From CBDDBU01 sp965226045 (GTDB lineage Bacteria; Pseudomonadota; Alphaproteobacteria; VGEJ01): a stretch of 64,000 nucleotides of DNA. Under the pieces are notes generated by a model. The model did no database searches and was not told the DNA's origin. It saw nothing but the letters and a program-made list of their open reading frames with translations. Positions 9,125-16,839 of this stretch are shown piece after piece. The stretch spans positions 1 through 64,000 of the forward strand of contig CBDDBU010000028.1 of the NCBI GenBank assembly GCA_965226045.1, in the 5' to 3' direction. Every line of letters starts with the position of its first letter. Within the stretch, counting starts at the first letter, position 1. The translations under genes and the position numbers were made by a program.

Positions 9125-10434
9125 CGCCGAAGAGTCCTGCGAACCGCATCCGGCGAACGGCTGGCGCCTGCCTGATCGCGGTGACGATGGCGGCCATCCC
9201 GGCGGTGGCGCAGACCGTTCGTGAACCCGATACGGTGCTTTTGAACGACGCGATTTGGCTGGGTTCATCGGACCGTATGGCCGATTTGCTGACCTCCCAG
9301 CCGCCCGAATATCTACGCAGCGTCGCTCAGGGTGGGCAACCCTCGTTTTTCGCCCGCCTTGGAAAATTAGCCTTCCGTTCGCCGTTCGTCGTCGGTGGAA
9401 GGGCAGGGCGGCTGGGCCTTTCCTGCAACACCTGCCACCCCAATGGCGGCGCCAATGCCGACTTCTTTGTCGAGGGACTCTCAGATCGTCCCGGCAGCGT
9501 CGACGCGAGCCATGCCTTCTGGAACCGCCGCGCCGACGATGGCTTCTTCAATCCGGTCAACGTTCCTTCGCTGCGCGGCGTGCGGTTGACCGCGCCCTAC
9601 GGCCGCGACGGCCGCTTCGCGAGCCTGGCTGAATTCACACGCCACGTCATCGTCACCGAGTTCGGCGGCGATGAACCGGAACCTCTGATTCTTGACGCCC
9701 TGGTCGCCTATCAGCTCGATCTAGCGCTTCTGCCCAACCCTCTAGTGGATGCAGGTGGCCAGCTCGCGGCGGCGGCGCTGCCGCTGGCCCGCGCGGCCGC
9801 GGGGCTGTTCGCGCGCGACTGCGGTGGTTGCCACGGCCCCGACGGCGGCTTCGTCGACGGCCGCCGCCACGATGTGGGAACGGATGGGCACTTCGATACG
9901 CCGGTCCTGCTCGGCCTGGCCGAATCGGCGCCCTACTTCCATGACGGACGCGCCGCCGATCTCGCCGCCGTCGTGGATCATTTCGATGAGGTGTGGTCGC
10001 TTGGATACGATCTTGACGAACGCCGGGCGATGATTGCCTACCTTGAGGCCGTCGGCGCCGTGGACAGACGTCGCGAACCCATCACACTTTCCGCGACCGT
10101 GGCCGGATTGCAGGACTTCGCCGCGCTCGTGAGGGAACCGCTGGAGAGTGAGGACGCCGCGCTCGTAGACCTCGTCGTCGATATGGTTCGTCTCGAGATC
10201 GGTCGCCTCCACCAACGCTTTCCGGCGCCCGAGCACGGTGCGGCGCGGCAAACGATCGCCGGCTGGGCGCACGCGCTGCGCCGCGTCGCGCGCCTGGCGG
10301 AGCAGGGAGCATTTCCAGCGGCCAGAACCGCCCTCGTGGGTTGGCATGCCGACGTGGCGGACTCGTGGCCGTCGTTGGAGACAGTGGCGCGCACGTCTTT
10401 GTTCAACCCGCGGGCGATCCCGCCTGGGGGCTGA
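9121..10434 (+). CDS. Exported di-haem cytochrome c (MauG/cytochrome c peroxidase-like)
   Basis: A periplasmic c-type cytochrome with two haem-binding motifs: CNTCH (about residue 105) and CGGCH (about residue 237). The layout resembles the di-haem peroxidase family (MauG/CcpA), where the second domain contains the VPSLRG and APYFHDGR elements; both are present here. The TTG start at 9121 overlaps the stop of the amidohydrolase (TTGA) and gives a signal peptide ending AIPAVAQ. An upstream in-frame start at 9076 would place about 15 odd residues before the signal. The C-terminal roughly 110 residues look helical and are not assigned. Its electron partner is unknown. Confidence 0.82.
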   Translation: MTPKSPANRIRRTAGACLIAVTMAAIPAVAQTVREPDTVLLNDAIWLGSSDRMADLLTSQPPEYLRSVAQGGQPSFFARLGKLAFRSPFVVGGRAGRLGLSCNTCHPNGGANADFFVEGLSDRPGSVDASHAFWNRRADDGFFNPVNVPSLRGVRLTAPYGRDGRFASLAEFTRHVIVTEFGGDEPEPLILDALVAYQLDLALLPNPLVDAGGQLAAAALPLARAAAGLFARDCGGCHGPDGGFVDGRRHDVGTDGHFDTPVLLGLAESAPYFHDGRAADLAAVVDHFDEVWSLGYDLDERRAMIAYLEAVGAVDRRREPITLSATVAGLQDFAALVREPLESEDAALVDLVVDMVRLEIGRLHQRFPAPEHGAARQTIAGWAHALRRVARLAEQGAFPAARTALVGWHADVADSWPSLETVARTSLFNPRAIPPGG

Positions 10435-10487
10435 TCAGGCGATCGCGACCGTGTAGCCTGGATCCGAACTCGCAGCAGGAGAAAACA

Positions 10488-10868
10488 ATGCCCAGCCAAC
10501 CCGTGATCCCCAAAGGCGCCGCGCCGCCGCTCGCGCCGTATTCGCCTGGAACGCGCGCCGGCGACACCGTGTACGTTGCCGGCACTGTCGCCCTTGACGG
10601 TGAGGGCAACGTTGTCGGCGTCGGGGATATCCGGGCCCAGACGCGTCATGTCCTCGAGTCGGTCAAGGCGGTGATCGAGGCGGCGGGCGGAAGCCTCGCC
10701 GATGTCGCGTTCAATCAGATATTTCTCAAGGACTACGCCGACTACGCCGGCATGAACGAGGTGTACCGCGAGTACTTCTCCGCCGACCCACCAGCTCGCT
10801 ATTGCATCAAGGCGGACCTCGTCAAGCCGGAGTTTCTGGTCGAGATCGCCTCGACCGCCCACCGCTAG
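10488..10868 (+). CDS. RidA family protein (RutC-like)
   Basis: A 126-residue protein of the YjgF/YER057c/UK114 family. RidA proteins hydrolyse reactive enamine/imine intermediates; RutC-type members act in pyrimidine breakdown. Family landmarks are APYSPGTRAGDTVYVAGT near the N-terminus and ARYCIKADLVKPEFLVEI at the C-terminus. The ATG at 10488 has AGGAG five to ten bases upstream. The stop codon TAG at 10866-10868 is part of the CTAG target into which the following IS inserted, so the reading frame was left intact. Confidence 0.9.
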   Translation: MPSQPVIPKGAAPPLAPYSPGTRAGDTVYVAGTVALDGEGNVVGVGDIRAQTRHVLESVKAVIEAAGGSLADVAFNQIFLKDYADYAGMNEVYREYFSADPPARYCIKADLVKPEFLVEIASTAHR

Positions 10869-10948
10869 CAGCCTGTCGGACTTGAGCCGGGAGTCGAAAT
10901 AGGATTCGATGGTATCAGTTGATTTGCCCGCGCGTGATGGAGGCCGTC

Positions 10949-12307
10949 ATGAGCAATTTCCGACCGGTCGACCGGGAGACGGGGTTTCTGCTGCCGCCGT
11001 CGGTGGAGGAATGGCTTCCCGAGCGGCATCTGGCGCGCTTCGTGGTCGAGGTGATCGAGCAGTTGGACCTCTCGGCGTTCGTGAAGGCCTATCGCGGCTC
11101 GGGCTCGGCGTCCTATCACCCGAGCATGCTGCTGGGGCTTCTGGTCTACGGCTACGCCACGGGGGTGTTTTCGAGCCGCAAGTTGGAGCGCGCGACCTAT
11201 GATTCTGTCGCTTTCCGCTTCATCGCGGCCAACGATCATCCCGACCACGATACCATCGCCGCGTTCCGGCGGCGTTTTCTCGACCGGATCGAAGGGCTGT
11301 TCGTCGAGGTGCTGCTGCTGGCCCGGGAAGCCGGGGTGCTGAAGCTCGGCACGGTGGCGCTGGACGGCACCAAGGTGCACGCCAACGCGAGCCGGCACAG
11401 CGCGCTGTCGTGGAAACACGCCTGCGAGCTCGAAGCCCGGTTGAAGGCCGAGGTGGCGGAGTTGATGGCGTTGGCGGAGGCGGCCGATGGGGCGGATGTG
11501 CCCGACGGGATGTCGGTGCCCGAGGAACTGGCCCGGCGCGAGGATCGTCTGGCCCGCATCGCCGAGGCTAAGGCGGTGATCGAGGCGCGGGCGCGCGAAC
11601 GCCTTGAGCGGGAACGGGCCGAGTACGAGGCGAAGCTCGAGGCGCGCGCGGAGAAGGCCGAGAAGACGGGCCGCAAGCCGGGCGGCCGTCCACCCGAGCC
11701 GCCGGTGGCCGGGCCCGGGCCGAAGGACCAGGTCAATCTGACCGACGCGGACTCGCGCATCATGCCGGTGGCCGGCGGCGGCTTCGAACAGGCCTACAAC
11801 GCCCAAGCCCTGGTGGCGGCCGACAGCCTGCTGGTGGTCACCAACGACGTGGTCCAGGCCCCCAACGACAAGCGGCAAATCGAGCCGGCGCTGGAAGCGC
11901 TCGCCCGCCTTCCCGAGGCGCTGGGCGCGCCCGAGACCCTGCTGGCGGACAGCGGCTACTTCAGCGAGGCCAACGTGAACGCCTGCGCCGAGGCCGAGAT
12001 CGCGCCGTTGATCACGCCCGGCCGGGAACGCCATCATCTCTCCTGGAAGGACCGCTTCGCCGGCGCGCCGCCGCCCCCGGAGAACCCGACGCCGCTGGAA
12101 GCGATGACACATCGACTGGCGACGCCCGAGGGCCGGCAACTCTACGCCCTGCGCAAGCAAACGCCGGAACCGGTGTTCGGCATCATCAAATCGGCCATGG
12201 GCTTCCGCCAGTTCTCGCTACGCGGCCTGGACAAGGTCACGGGCGAATGGAACCTGGTGACCCTGGCCTGGAACATAAAGAGAATGTTCACCTTGCAATA
12301 CGCTTGA
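10949..12307 (+). CDS. IS1182-family transposase
   Basis: A 452-residue DDE transposase. The N-terminal helical domain (VDRETGFLLPPSVEEWLP) is typical of IS1182/IS5-group proteins. The first catalytic Asp is in VALDGTKVHANAS, the second in LADSGYFSE and the Glu probably in PEPVFGIIKSAMGF. An Arg/Glu-rich coiled-coil insertion spans about residues 165-250. The ATG of MSNFRPVD at 10949 is chosen; TTG at 10919 and ATG at 10937 are in frame but add residues the family lacks. The frame is intact. The last nine codons lie in the first unit of the 66-bp repeat. Confidence 0.9.
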   Translation: MSNFRPVDRETGFLLPPSVEEWLPERHLARFVVEVIEQLDLSAFVKAYRGSGSASYHPSMLLGLLVYGYATGVFSSRKLERATYDSVAFRFIAANDHPDHDTIAAFRRRFLDRIEGLFVEVLLLAREAGVLKLGTVALDGTKVHANASRHSALSWKHACELEARLKAEVAELMALAEAADGADVPDGMSVPEELARREDRLARIAEAKAVIEARARERLERERAEYEAKLEARAEKAEKTGRKPGGRPPEPPVAGPGPKDQVNLTDADSRIMPVAGGGFEQAYNAQALVAADSLLVVTNDVVQAPNDKRQIEPALEALARLPEALGAPETLLADSGYFSEANVNACAEAEIAPLITPGRERHHLSWKDRFAGAPPPPENPTPLEAMTHRLATPEGRQLYALRKQTPEPVFGIIKSAMGFRQFSLRGLDKVTGEWNLVTLAWNIKRMFTLQYA

Positions 12308-12476
12308 GCAGGCGGCCGGACTCCGTACCTCGCGAAAAGGAATAAGAGTATGCTCGCCTTGCGGCACGCGCGAGCAAGCGAACGTACTTCGTGCCCTCAC
12401 GAGAGGGCATAAGAGTATACTCACCCTGCGGTACGCGCGGCCAAGCGACCGCACTCCGTGTCCTCACGAAAGGCGC
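12278..12476 (+). repeat. Three imperfect tandem copies of a 66-67 bp unit at the 3' end of the IS1182 transposase gene
   Basis: The units start at 12278, 12344 and 12411, each with AAGAG(T/A)AT followed by a CCTTGC-like block, ACGC, GAGCAAGCG, ACTCCGT and CCTCRCGA. The first unit encodes the last residues of the transposase (RMFTLQYA) and its stop. The second and third lie downstream of the stop. Copies differ at many positions, so the amplification is not fresh. Confidence 0.85.
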
Positions 12477-12563
12477 TCGATCCCATGACCTCTCCACATC
12501 GCGATCCGTCCACACCCATTCTCGCGGACTTCAGTCCGACAGGCTGCTAGGGGGCGCCCCGGT

Positions 12564-14046
12564 TCAAAATTGGTCGCCGTTGATCAAGAAGTGGACGCCG
12601 ATGCTGGCGGCGTAGCCCAGCGCTATGGCCCAGGACCATTTGAGATGACCGAAAAAGGTGTAGACGCCGCGTGCTTGGCCCATGACGGCCACGCCGGCAG
12701 CCGATCCGATCGACAAGTAGTGAGCCGCCGACCCCGGCGGTGAGCGTGACCAGAAGCCACTGTCCATGGCTCATTTCCGGCAGTACCGCGAGGATGGCGA
12801 ACATGACGGGGATGTTGTCGACCACTGCCGACAACAGCCCGACCAAGATGTTGGCGTAGGTCGGGCCGAGGTCATCGTACAGGAGCTGCGATCCGAGGCT
12901 GAGATAGCCGAGCGCGCCAAGCCCGCCGACGCACAGAACGACCCCGTAGAAGAACATCAGGGTGTCCCACTCCGCGCGCTCCAGCGCCTTGAAGGTATTG
13001 AATGACTGGCTGGTCGATGCCTGCGGATTTGTGTCTGGCATCAGCCCTTCGAGTTCGAGGGCGCTCTCGCCGAGATCGTCCTCTGCTGGGCGCGGGAAGA
13101 AGTGATCGCGACGTTTGAGGTAGTAGCCAAAGAGCTTCAGCAGTCCCAGCCCCGTCATCATGCCGATGACCGGCGGCAAATGAAGGAAGTTATGCGACGC
13201 AACGGCCATGACCACCGTCACGATGAAGAGGCCGATCACCACGAGCGCCCCGTGCTCAAGCTTGGCGACCTCATCCAGACGATCGGGTTGGCCCTTCGGC
13301 ATGACAAAACTCATGATGACCGCCGGGACCAGCCAATTCACGAGCGCGGGCACGAACAGGACGAAGAACTCCTCGAAGGCGAGGAGGCCCTTTTGCCATA
13401 CCATCAATGTGGTGATGTCGCCGAATGGGCTGAAGGCGCCGCCGGCGTTGGCTGCCACCACCACGTTGATACATGCGACAGCCGCGAAGCGGGGTTGGGA
13501 GCGGCCCACCGCGACGATAACGGTCGCCATCAGGAGTGCCGTCGTCAGATTGTCGGCGATCGGAGACAAGAAGAACGCTATTCCGCCCGTCAGCCAAAAG
13601 ATCGTCCGATATGAGAAGCCGCGCGAGACCAGCCAGGCCCGCAGAACATCGAACACGCCGCGTTCGTCCATCGCGTTGATGTACGTCATGGCGGCCAGCA
13701 GAAAGAGGAAGAGTTCGGCGAACTCGAGCAGATTGTGGCGGACCGCCTGCTCGGCGAAGGTCGTATCGCCGCTTCCCGCGAAGGCAACGGCCACCAGCGC
13801 CCAGATCGCGCCGGCCGCCACCATGACCGGCTTGGACTTGCGCAGGTGGAGCGTTTCCTCGCCGATCACCAACGCGTAGGCGAAGACGAAGATGATGACG
13901 CACACGATCCCGATCCAGTGACCGGTGAAGTCGAGCGCGCTACTCGCTTCCGCCTCCGACGCGGACGCCACCGATGCCCACAGCAACGACGCGGCGCCGA
14001 CGACGGTCGGCCACGCGACACGCACCGCAACGGATTTACATGTCAC
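12564..14046 (-). pseudogene. nhaD: NhaD-type Na+/H+ antiporter, frameshifted near the C-terminus
   Basis: A polytopic inner-membrane antiporter of the NhaD/ArsB ion-transporter superfamily, exchanging Na+ for H+. The GTG at 14046 overlaps the end of the upstream dehydratase gene and gives an N-terminal signal-like segment ending ASVASASEA. Then come many membrane spans with the NhaD signatures SPIADNLTTALLM, NAGGAFSPFGDITTLMVW and SAVVDNIPVMFA. After TAGVGGSLL the frame fails: one extra base at about 12711-12720 diverts translation. The true C-terminus (SIGSAAGVAVMGQARGVYTF to FLINGDQF) is intact in the next frame and ends at 12564. Deleting that single base restores a full-length protein. 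It is either a recent pseudogene or a sequence error. Confidence 0.85.
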
Positions 14047-15130
14047 GCGCGTCCCCCAAGCTCGGAGCCGCCCGCTCTCGGCCGCCCGGCGATCCGCAGC
14101 TGAGAACATCAGCATACAGGTCGGCGTCCACGTTGCCGCCCGATGCAACGACCACGGTCGTTTTGCCGCCGCACTCGTAACGACCCGCGAGTAACGCTGC
14201 CAGTGCGACCGCCCCGCCCGGCTCGAGGACGAGCTTGAGGTGCTGGAATGCGGCGATCATCGCGTGTTTGGTCTGCGCATCGCTGACGGCGAAGCCGCTG
14301 GCGAGCCGCTTAACGTTGATCTGGAAGGTAAGCACGCCGGGCGTCGGCACCAGCAACGCATCACAAATGCTACCGTCAATCACAGTGTTGCGCAGCCGCC
14401 TACCGCTCGCGAGCGACCGTGCGGTATCGTCGAAACCCTCCGGCTCGGCGGCATGGATTGGCAGTCCCGGCCAGCGGTCTTGCAAAGCGGTCGCTGTGCC
14501 TGAGATGAGGCCGCCACCCCCGCACGGGCACAAGACCGCGTCCGGTTCCACACCGAGCGCCTCGCACTGCTCGACGATCTCCAACCCGACCGTCCCCTGA
14601 CCCGCGATGACATTGAAGTCGTCGAAGGGGCGCACCAATGTCGCTCGTCGCTCGGCGGCGAGCTCGGCGGCGACCTTTTCCCGCAGATCGTCGTCGCGTT
14701 CGATCGGCACCACTTCGGCCCCGTAAGCGCGGGTCGCTGCTATCTTCATCCGGGGGGCGTCCTCCGGCATCACGATGACCGCGGCTATGCCGGTGAGACG
14801 GGCCGCCAGCGCGACCCCCGCGGCATGATTGCCCGAGGAAAACGCGATCACGCCGCCTTGGCGCTCGGCCTCGCTCAGCTGGCTGATGCGGTTGAAGGCG
14901 CCACGGAACTTGAACGAGCCGGTGCGCTGCAACGATTCCGCCTTGAGCAGCACTCGCCCGCCGACGAGATCGTTGAGCCCTGGTGATTCGAGCAGCGGCG
15001 TGCGCACCGCTTGCCCGGCGATGCGTTGCGCGGCCGCGTGGATGTCCCCGATCGACGGCGCCCGCGAGACATCGACGCCCGCCACCGGCTCGGCGCTGGT
15101 CGGGTGATCAGAGCTGGCTGAGGAAGTCAT
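14036..15130 (-). CDS. Threonine/serine dehydratase-type PLP enzyme
   Basis: A fold-type II PLP enzyme of the threonine dehydratase/serine racemase group, which deaminates Thr or Ser to 2-oxo acids. The PLP lysine is in GSFKFRGAFN, the substrate Asn loop is SSGNHAAGVA and the phosphate-binding glycine loop is PCGGGGLISG. At about 364 residues it lacks the C-terminal ACT regulatory domain of biosynthetic IlvA, so it is probably catabolic. The ATG at 15130 (MTSSASSDHP) overlaps the end of the upstream hydrolase gene; a longer in-frame start at 15172 is less likely. It overlaps the nhaD start by 11 bases, so the two were probably co-transcribed. Confidence 0.9.
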   Translation of the reverse strand: MTSSASSDHPTSAEPVAGVDVSRAPSIGDIHAAAQRIAGQAVRTPLLESPGLNDLVGGRVLLKAESLQRTGSFKFRGAFNRISQLSEAERQGGVIAFSSGNHAAGVALAARLTGIAAVIVMPEDAPRMKIAATRAYGAEVVPIERDDDLREKVAAELAAERRATLVRPFDDFNVIAGQGTVGLEIVEQCEALGVEPDAVLCPCGGGGLISGTATALQDRWPGLPIHAAEPEGFDDTARSLASGRRLRNTVIDGSICDALLVPTPGVLTFQINVKRLASGFAVSDAQTKHAMIAAFQHLKLVLEPGGAVALAALLAGRYECGGKTTVVVASGGNVDADLYADVLSCGSPGGRERAAPSLGDARDM

Positions 15131-16037
15131 CGATGGCCTCCAGGCACTCGGGTTCACCGAGGTCGGGAGCATGCCCTCGGCGTGGGACGGTCAGCCGCAT
15201 CAAGTCCGGCTTGACCTCGGCCATGCGCTCGAAGGTGGCCGGACTCAAGACATCGGAATTCTCGCCGCGGATCGCCAGCGTGGGTATGTGGCCGAGAGCA
15301 CCGAACCAACGCCACGCGTAGGCTGGGGCGCCGCCGGATTCCTTGAGGGCGCGCCCGACCCGAACGTCGTGGTCCAAACGTAGCACCCCACCGTCATCGG
15401 CAACGAAGGTCTGGTGAGCGATGCGGTCCCAGTCGGCGTCGGTCCCATCGGGACGGGCGGGGCCCCAGGCATCGTGGCAATATGTGGCGGCGGCGGCCCA
15501 GTCGCGTGGCGTCTCCGCCTTGCCGACGTAGTTGGCGATGCGTTCGCGTCCCCCCGCCGCCGCGTCGGGTCCAATGTCGTTTAGGACGACGCCGCGCAAA
15601 CACGCGGGGCGCGCCACCGCCAGCGCCATGGCCATGAGTCCGCCCGCCGAGGTCCCGATCACCACTACCGCGCCGAGGGCGGCGACCGTGAGAAGATCGA
15701 GGAGATCGGAGAGGTGGGTGCGCGGCGTGTAATTGCGATAGTCGGGGTCGTAGGCGGAGCGTCCGCGACCGCGATAGTCCGGGCACACCACCCGCCGGTC
15801 CGACGCGTAGCGCAGCGCCAGCGCGTCGAAGTCCTTCGAGTTGCGGGTAAGACCCGGCAGACAAAGCAGCGGTATCCGCCCGCTCGCCGGATGGCCGTAC
15901 TCGCGATAGAACCCGTACTCGCGATAGAACAAAATCAGCCCATCCTGGGCGCTAAATCGCCGCTCCCGAACCGCGACCGGCGCGGTCCCGTGACTCGCTC
16001 CGGCGCCGGTCGCGGTTAGTTCAGCCAGCGCCGACAA
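15108..16037 (-). CDS. Alpha/beta fold hydrolase
   Basis: An alpha/beta hydrolase with CLPGLTRNSKDF (oxyanion loop), CPDYRGRGRSAY, the nucleophile elbow GTSAGGLMA, an acidic residue in IRGENSDVLSP and the terminal His in PRRGHAPDL. The family includes esterases and lactone or enol-lactone hydrolases; the substrate is unknown. The start is uncertain. A TTG at 16035-16037 overlaps the end of the dehalogenase gene, and no ATG or GTG exists before the conserved VRERRFSAQDG. A perfect 18-bp tandem duplication (15895-15930) repeats FYREYG near residue 35, and the frame is kept. Confidence 0.82.
   Translation of the reverse strand: MSALAELTATGAGASHGTAPVAVRERRFSAQDGLILFYREYGFYREYGHPASGRIPLLCLPGLTRNSKDFDALALRYASDRRVVCPDYRGRGRSAYDPDYRNYTPRTHLSDLLDLLTVAALGAVVVIGTSAGGLMAMALAVARPACLRGVVLNDIGPDAAAGGRERIANYVGKAETPRDWAAAATYCHDAWGPARPDGTDADWDRIAHQTFVADDGGVLRLDHDVRVGRALKESGGAPAYAWRWFGALGHIPTLAIRGENSDVLSPATFERMAEVKPDLMRLTVPRRGHAPDLGEPECLEAIDDFLSQL
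15895..15930. repeat. Perfect 18-bp tandem duplication inside the alpha/beta hydrolase gene
   Basis: The unit CCGTACTCGCGATAGAAC occurs at 15895-15912 and 15913-15930 without change. It duplicates six residues (FYREYG) in frame before the first conserved strand-loop of the hydrolase. Confidence 0.95.
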
Positions 16038-16716
16038 CGTCCGGCAACGGATCAAGCGTCCGTACCTCGACCGCAGGTTCCCCAGGGATGTTCTCGCGCG
16101 GCTGGGCGAAACGATTGACCCAGACCACCTGATAGCCAAACGCCGCCGCCGCCGCCGCGTCCCAAGCATTTGACGATTGAAACGACATGCGGGCCGCCGG
16201 TAGGCCCAGCCGATCGCATGCGAGCTGATAGACGCTTGGGTGCGGCTTATACACGCCGACCTCCTCGACCGAGAGGAGAGCATCAAAACTGGCGCTGATG
16301 CCCGCGTTGGCGGCTGCGGCCTCTAACATTCGCGGCGATCCATTGGACAGAATAGCGGTCTTCATTCCCGATTCCCGCAATCGTTCGAGCACGCCCGCGA
16401 CCTCAGGATAGGCATCGAGGCTCAGGTACAGCTCCATGAGTCTCTGGCGAAGCGCACTGTTGTCGATGCGCAGGCTCGCCATCGCATAGTCGAGCGCGTC
16501 CCCCGTCACCTGCCAAAAGTCCACGTGTCGCCCCATCAGGGCGCGGAGCCAGGTGTATTGAAGTTGCTTCGACCGCCACACTTCCGCGAGGCGGTCGGCG
16601 TCATCGCCCAGGGCATCGCGGCACCGCCGAGCGGCGGCCGTCACGTCAAACAGCGTGCCGTACGCGTCGAACACACAGGCGCGGACGTCGTCAAGTCGAG
16701 TCTCAGTGTCTGCCAT
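16021..16716 (-). CDS. Haloacid dehalogenase, type II ((S)-2-haloacid dehalogenase)
   Basis: A 231-residue HAD-superfamily enzyme that converts (S)-2-haloacids to (R)-2-hydroxyacids through an aspartyl ester. The nucleophile Asp is in FDAYGTLFD near residue 17. Motif II is AILSNGSP, the motif III Lys is in GVYKPHPSVY and the SSNAWD loop is diagnostic of type II dehalogenases. Its length is normal. It begins 33 bases downstream of the slt remnant, and its end overlaps the hydrolase start, so a dehalogenase-hydrolase pair is likely. The presence of the whole SSNAWD motif makes a phosphatase role less likely. Confidence 0.9.
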   Translation of the reverse strand: MADTETRLDDVRACVFDAYGTLFDVTAAARRCRDALGDDADRLAEVWRSKQLQYTWLRALMGRHVDFWQVTGDALDYAMASLRIDNSALRQRLMELYLSLDAYPEVAGVLERLRESGMKTAILSNGSPRMLEAAAANAGISASFDALLSVEEVGVYKPHPSVYQLACDRLGLPAARMSFQSSNAWDAAAAAAFGYQVVWVNRFAQPRENIPGEPAVEVRTLDPLPDVVGAG

Positions 16717-16839
16717 ATGATGCCGCGCCTGACCTTAGCGAGCCCGAGACTAGGGAACCATGCGCGCGTCGGGCCAGCGCGGCTGACACATGACTCGATC
16801 GTTGGCGCCGAGACGTTACCTGTAGACATGCAGGTTCTC

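Larger units (their letters stand above)
10869..12546 (+). mobile_element. IS1182-family-type insertion sequence with CTAG target duplication (1,678 bp)
   Basis: The terminal inverted repeats both begin CAGCCTGTCGGACT (left at 10869; right end, reversed, finishing at 12546). The 4-bp direct repeat CTAG lies at 10865-10868 and 12547-12550. The left CTAG includes the stop codon of ridA, and the element separates ridA from the nhaD remnant. It holds one transposase gene and, at that gene's 3' end, a triplicated 66-67 bp repeat. Confidence 0.93.

Noticed and set aside
13102..13614. Open frames on the plus strand across nhaD and other minus-strand genes
   Set aside because: They are rich in His/Arg/Asp from reverse-frame codons, overlap recognised genes fully and show no family motifs.
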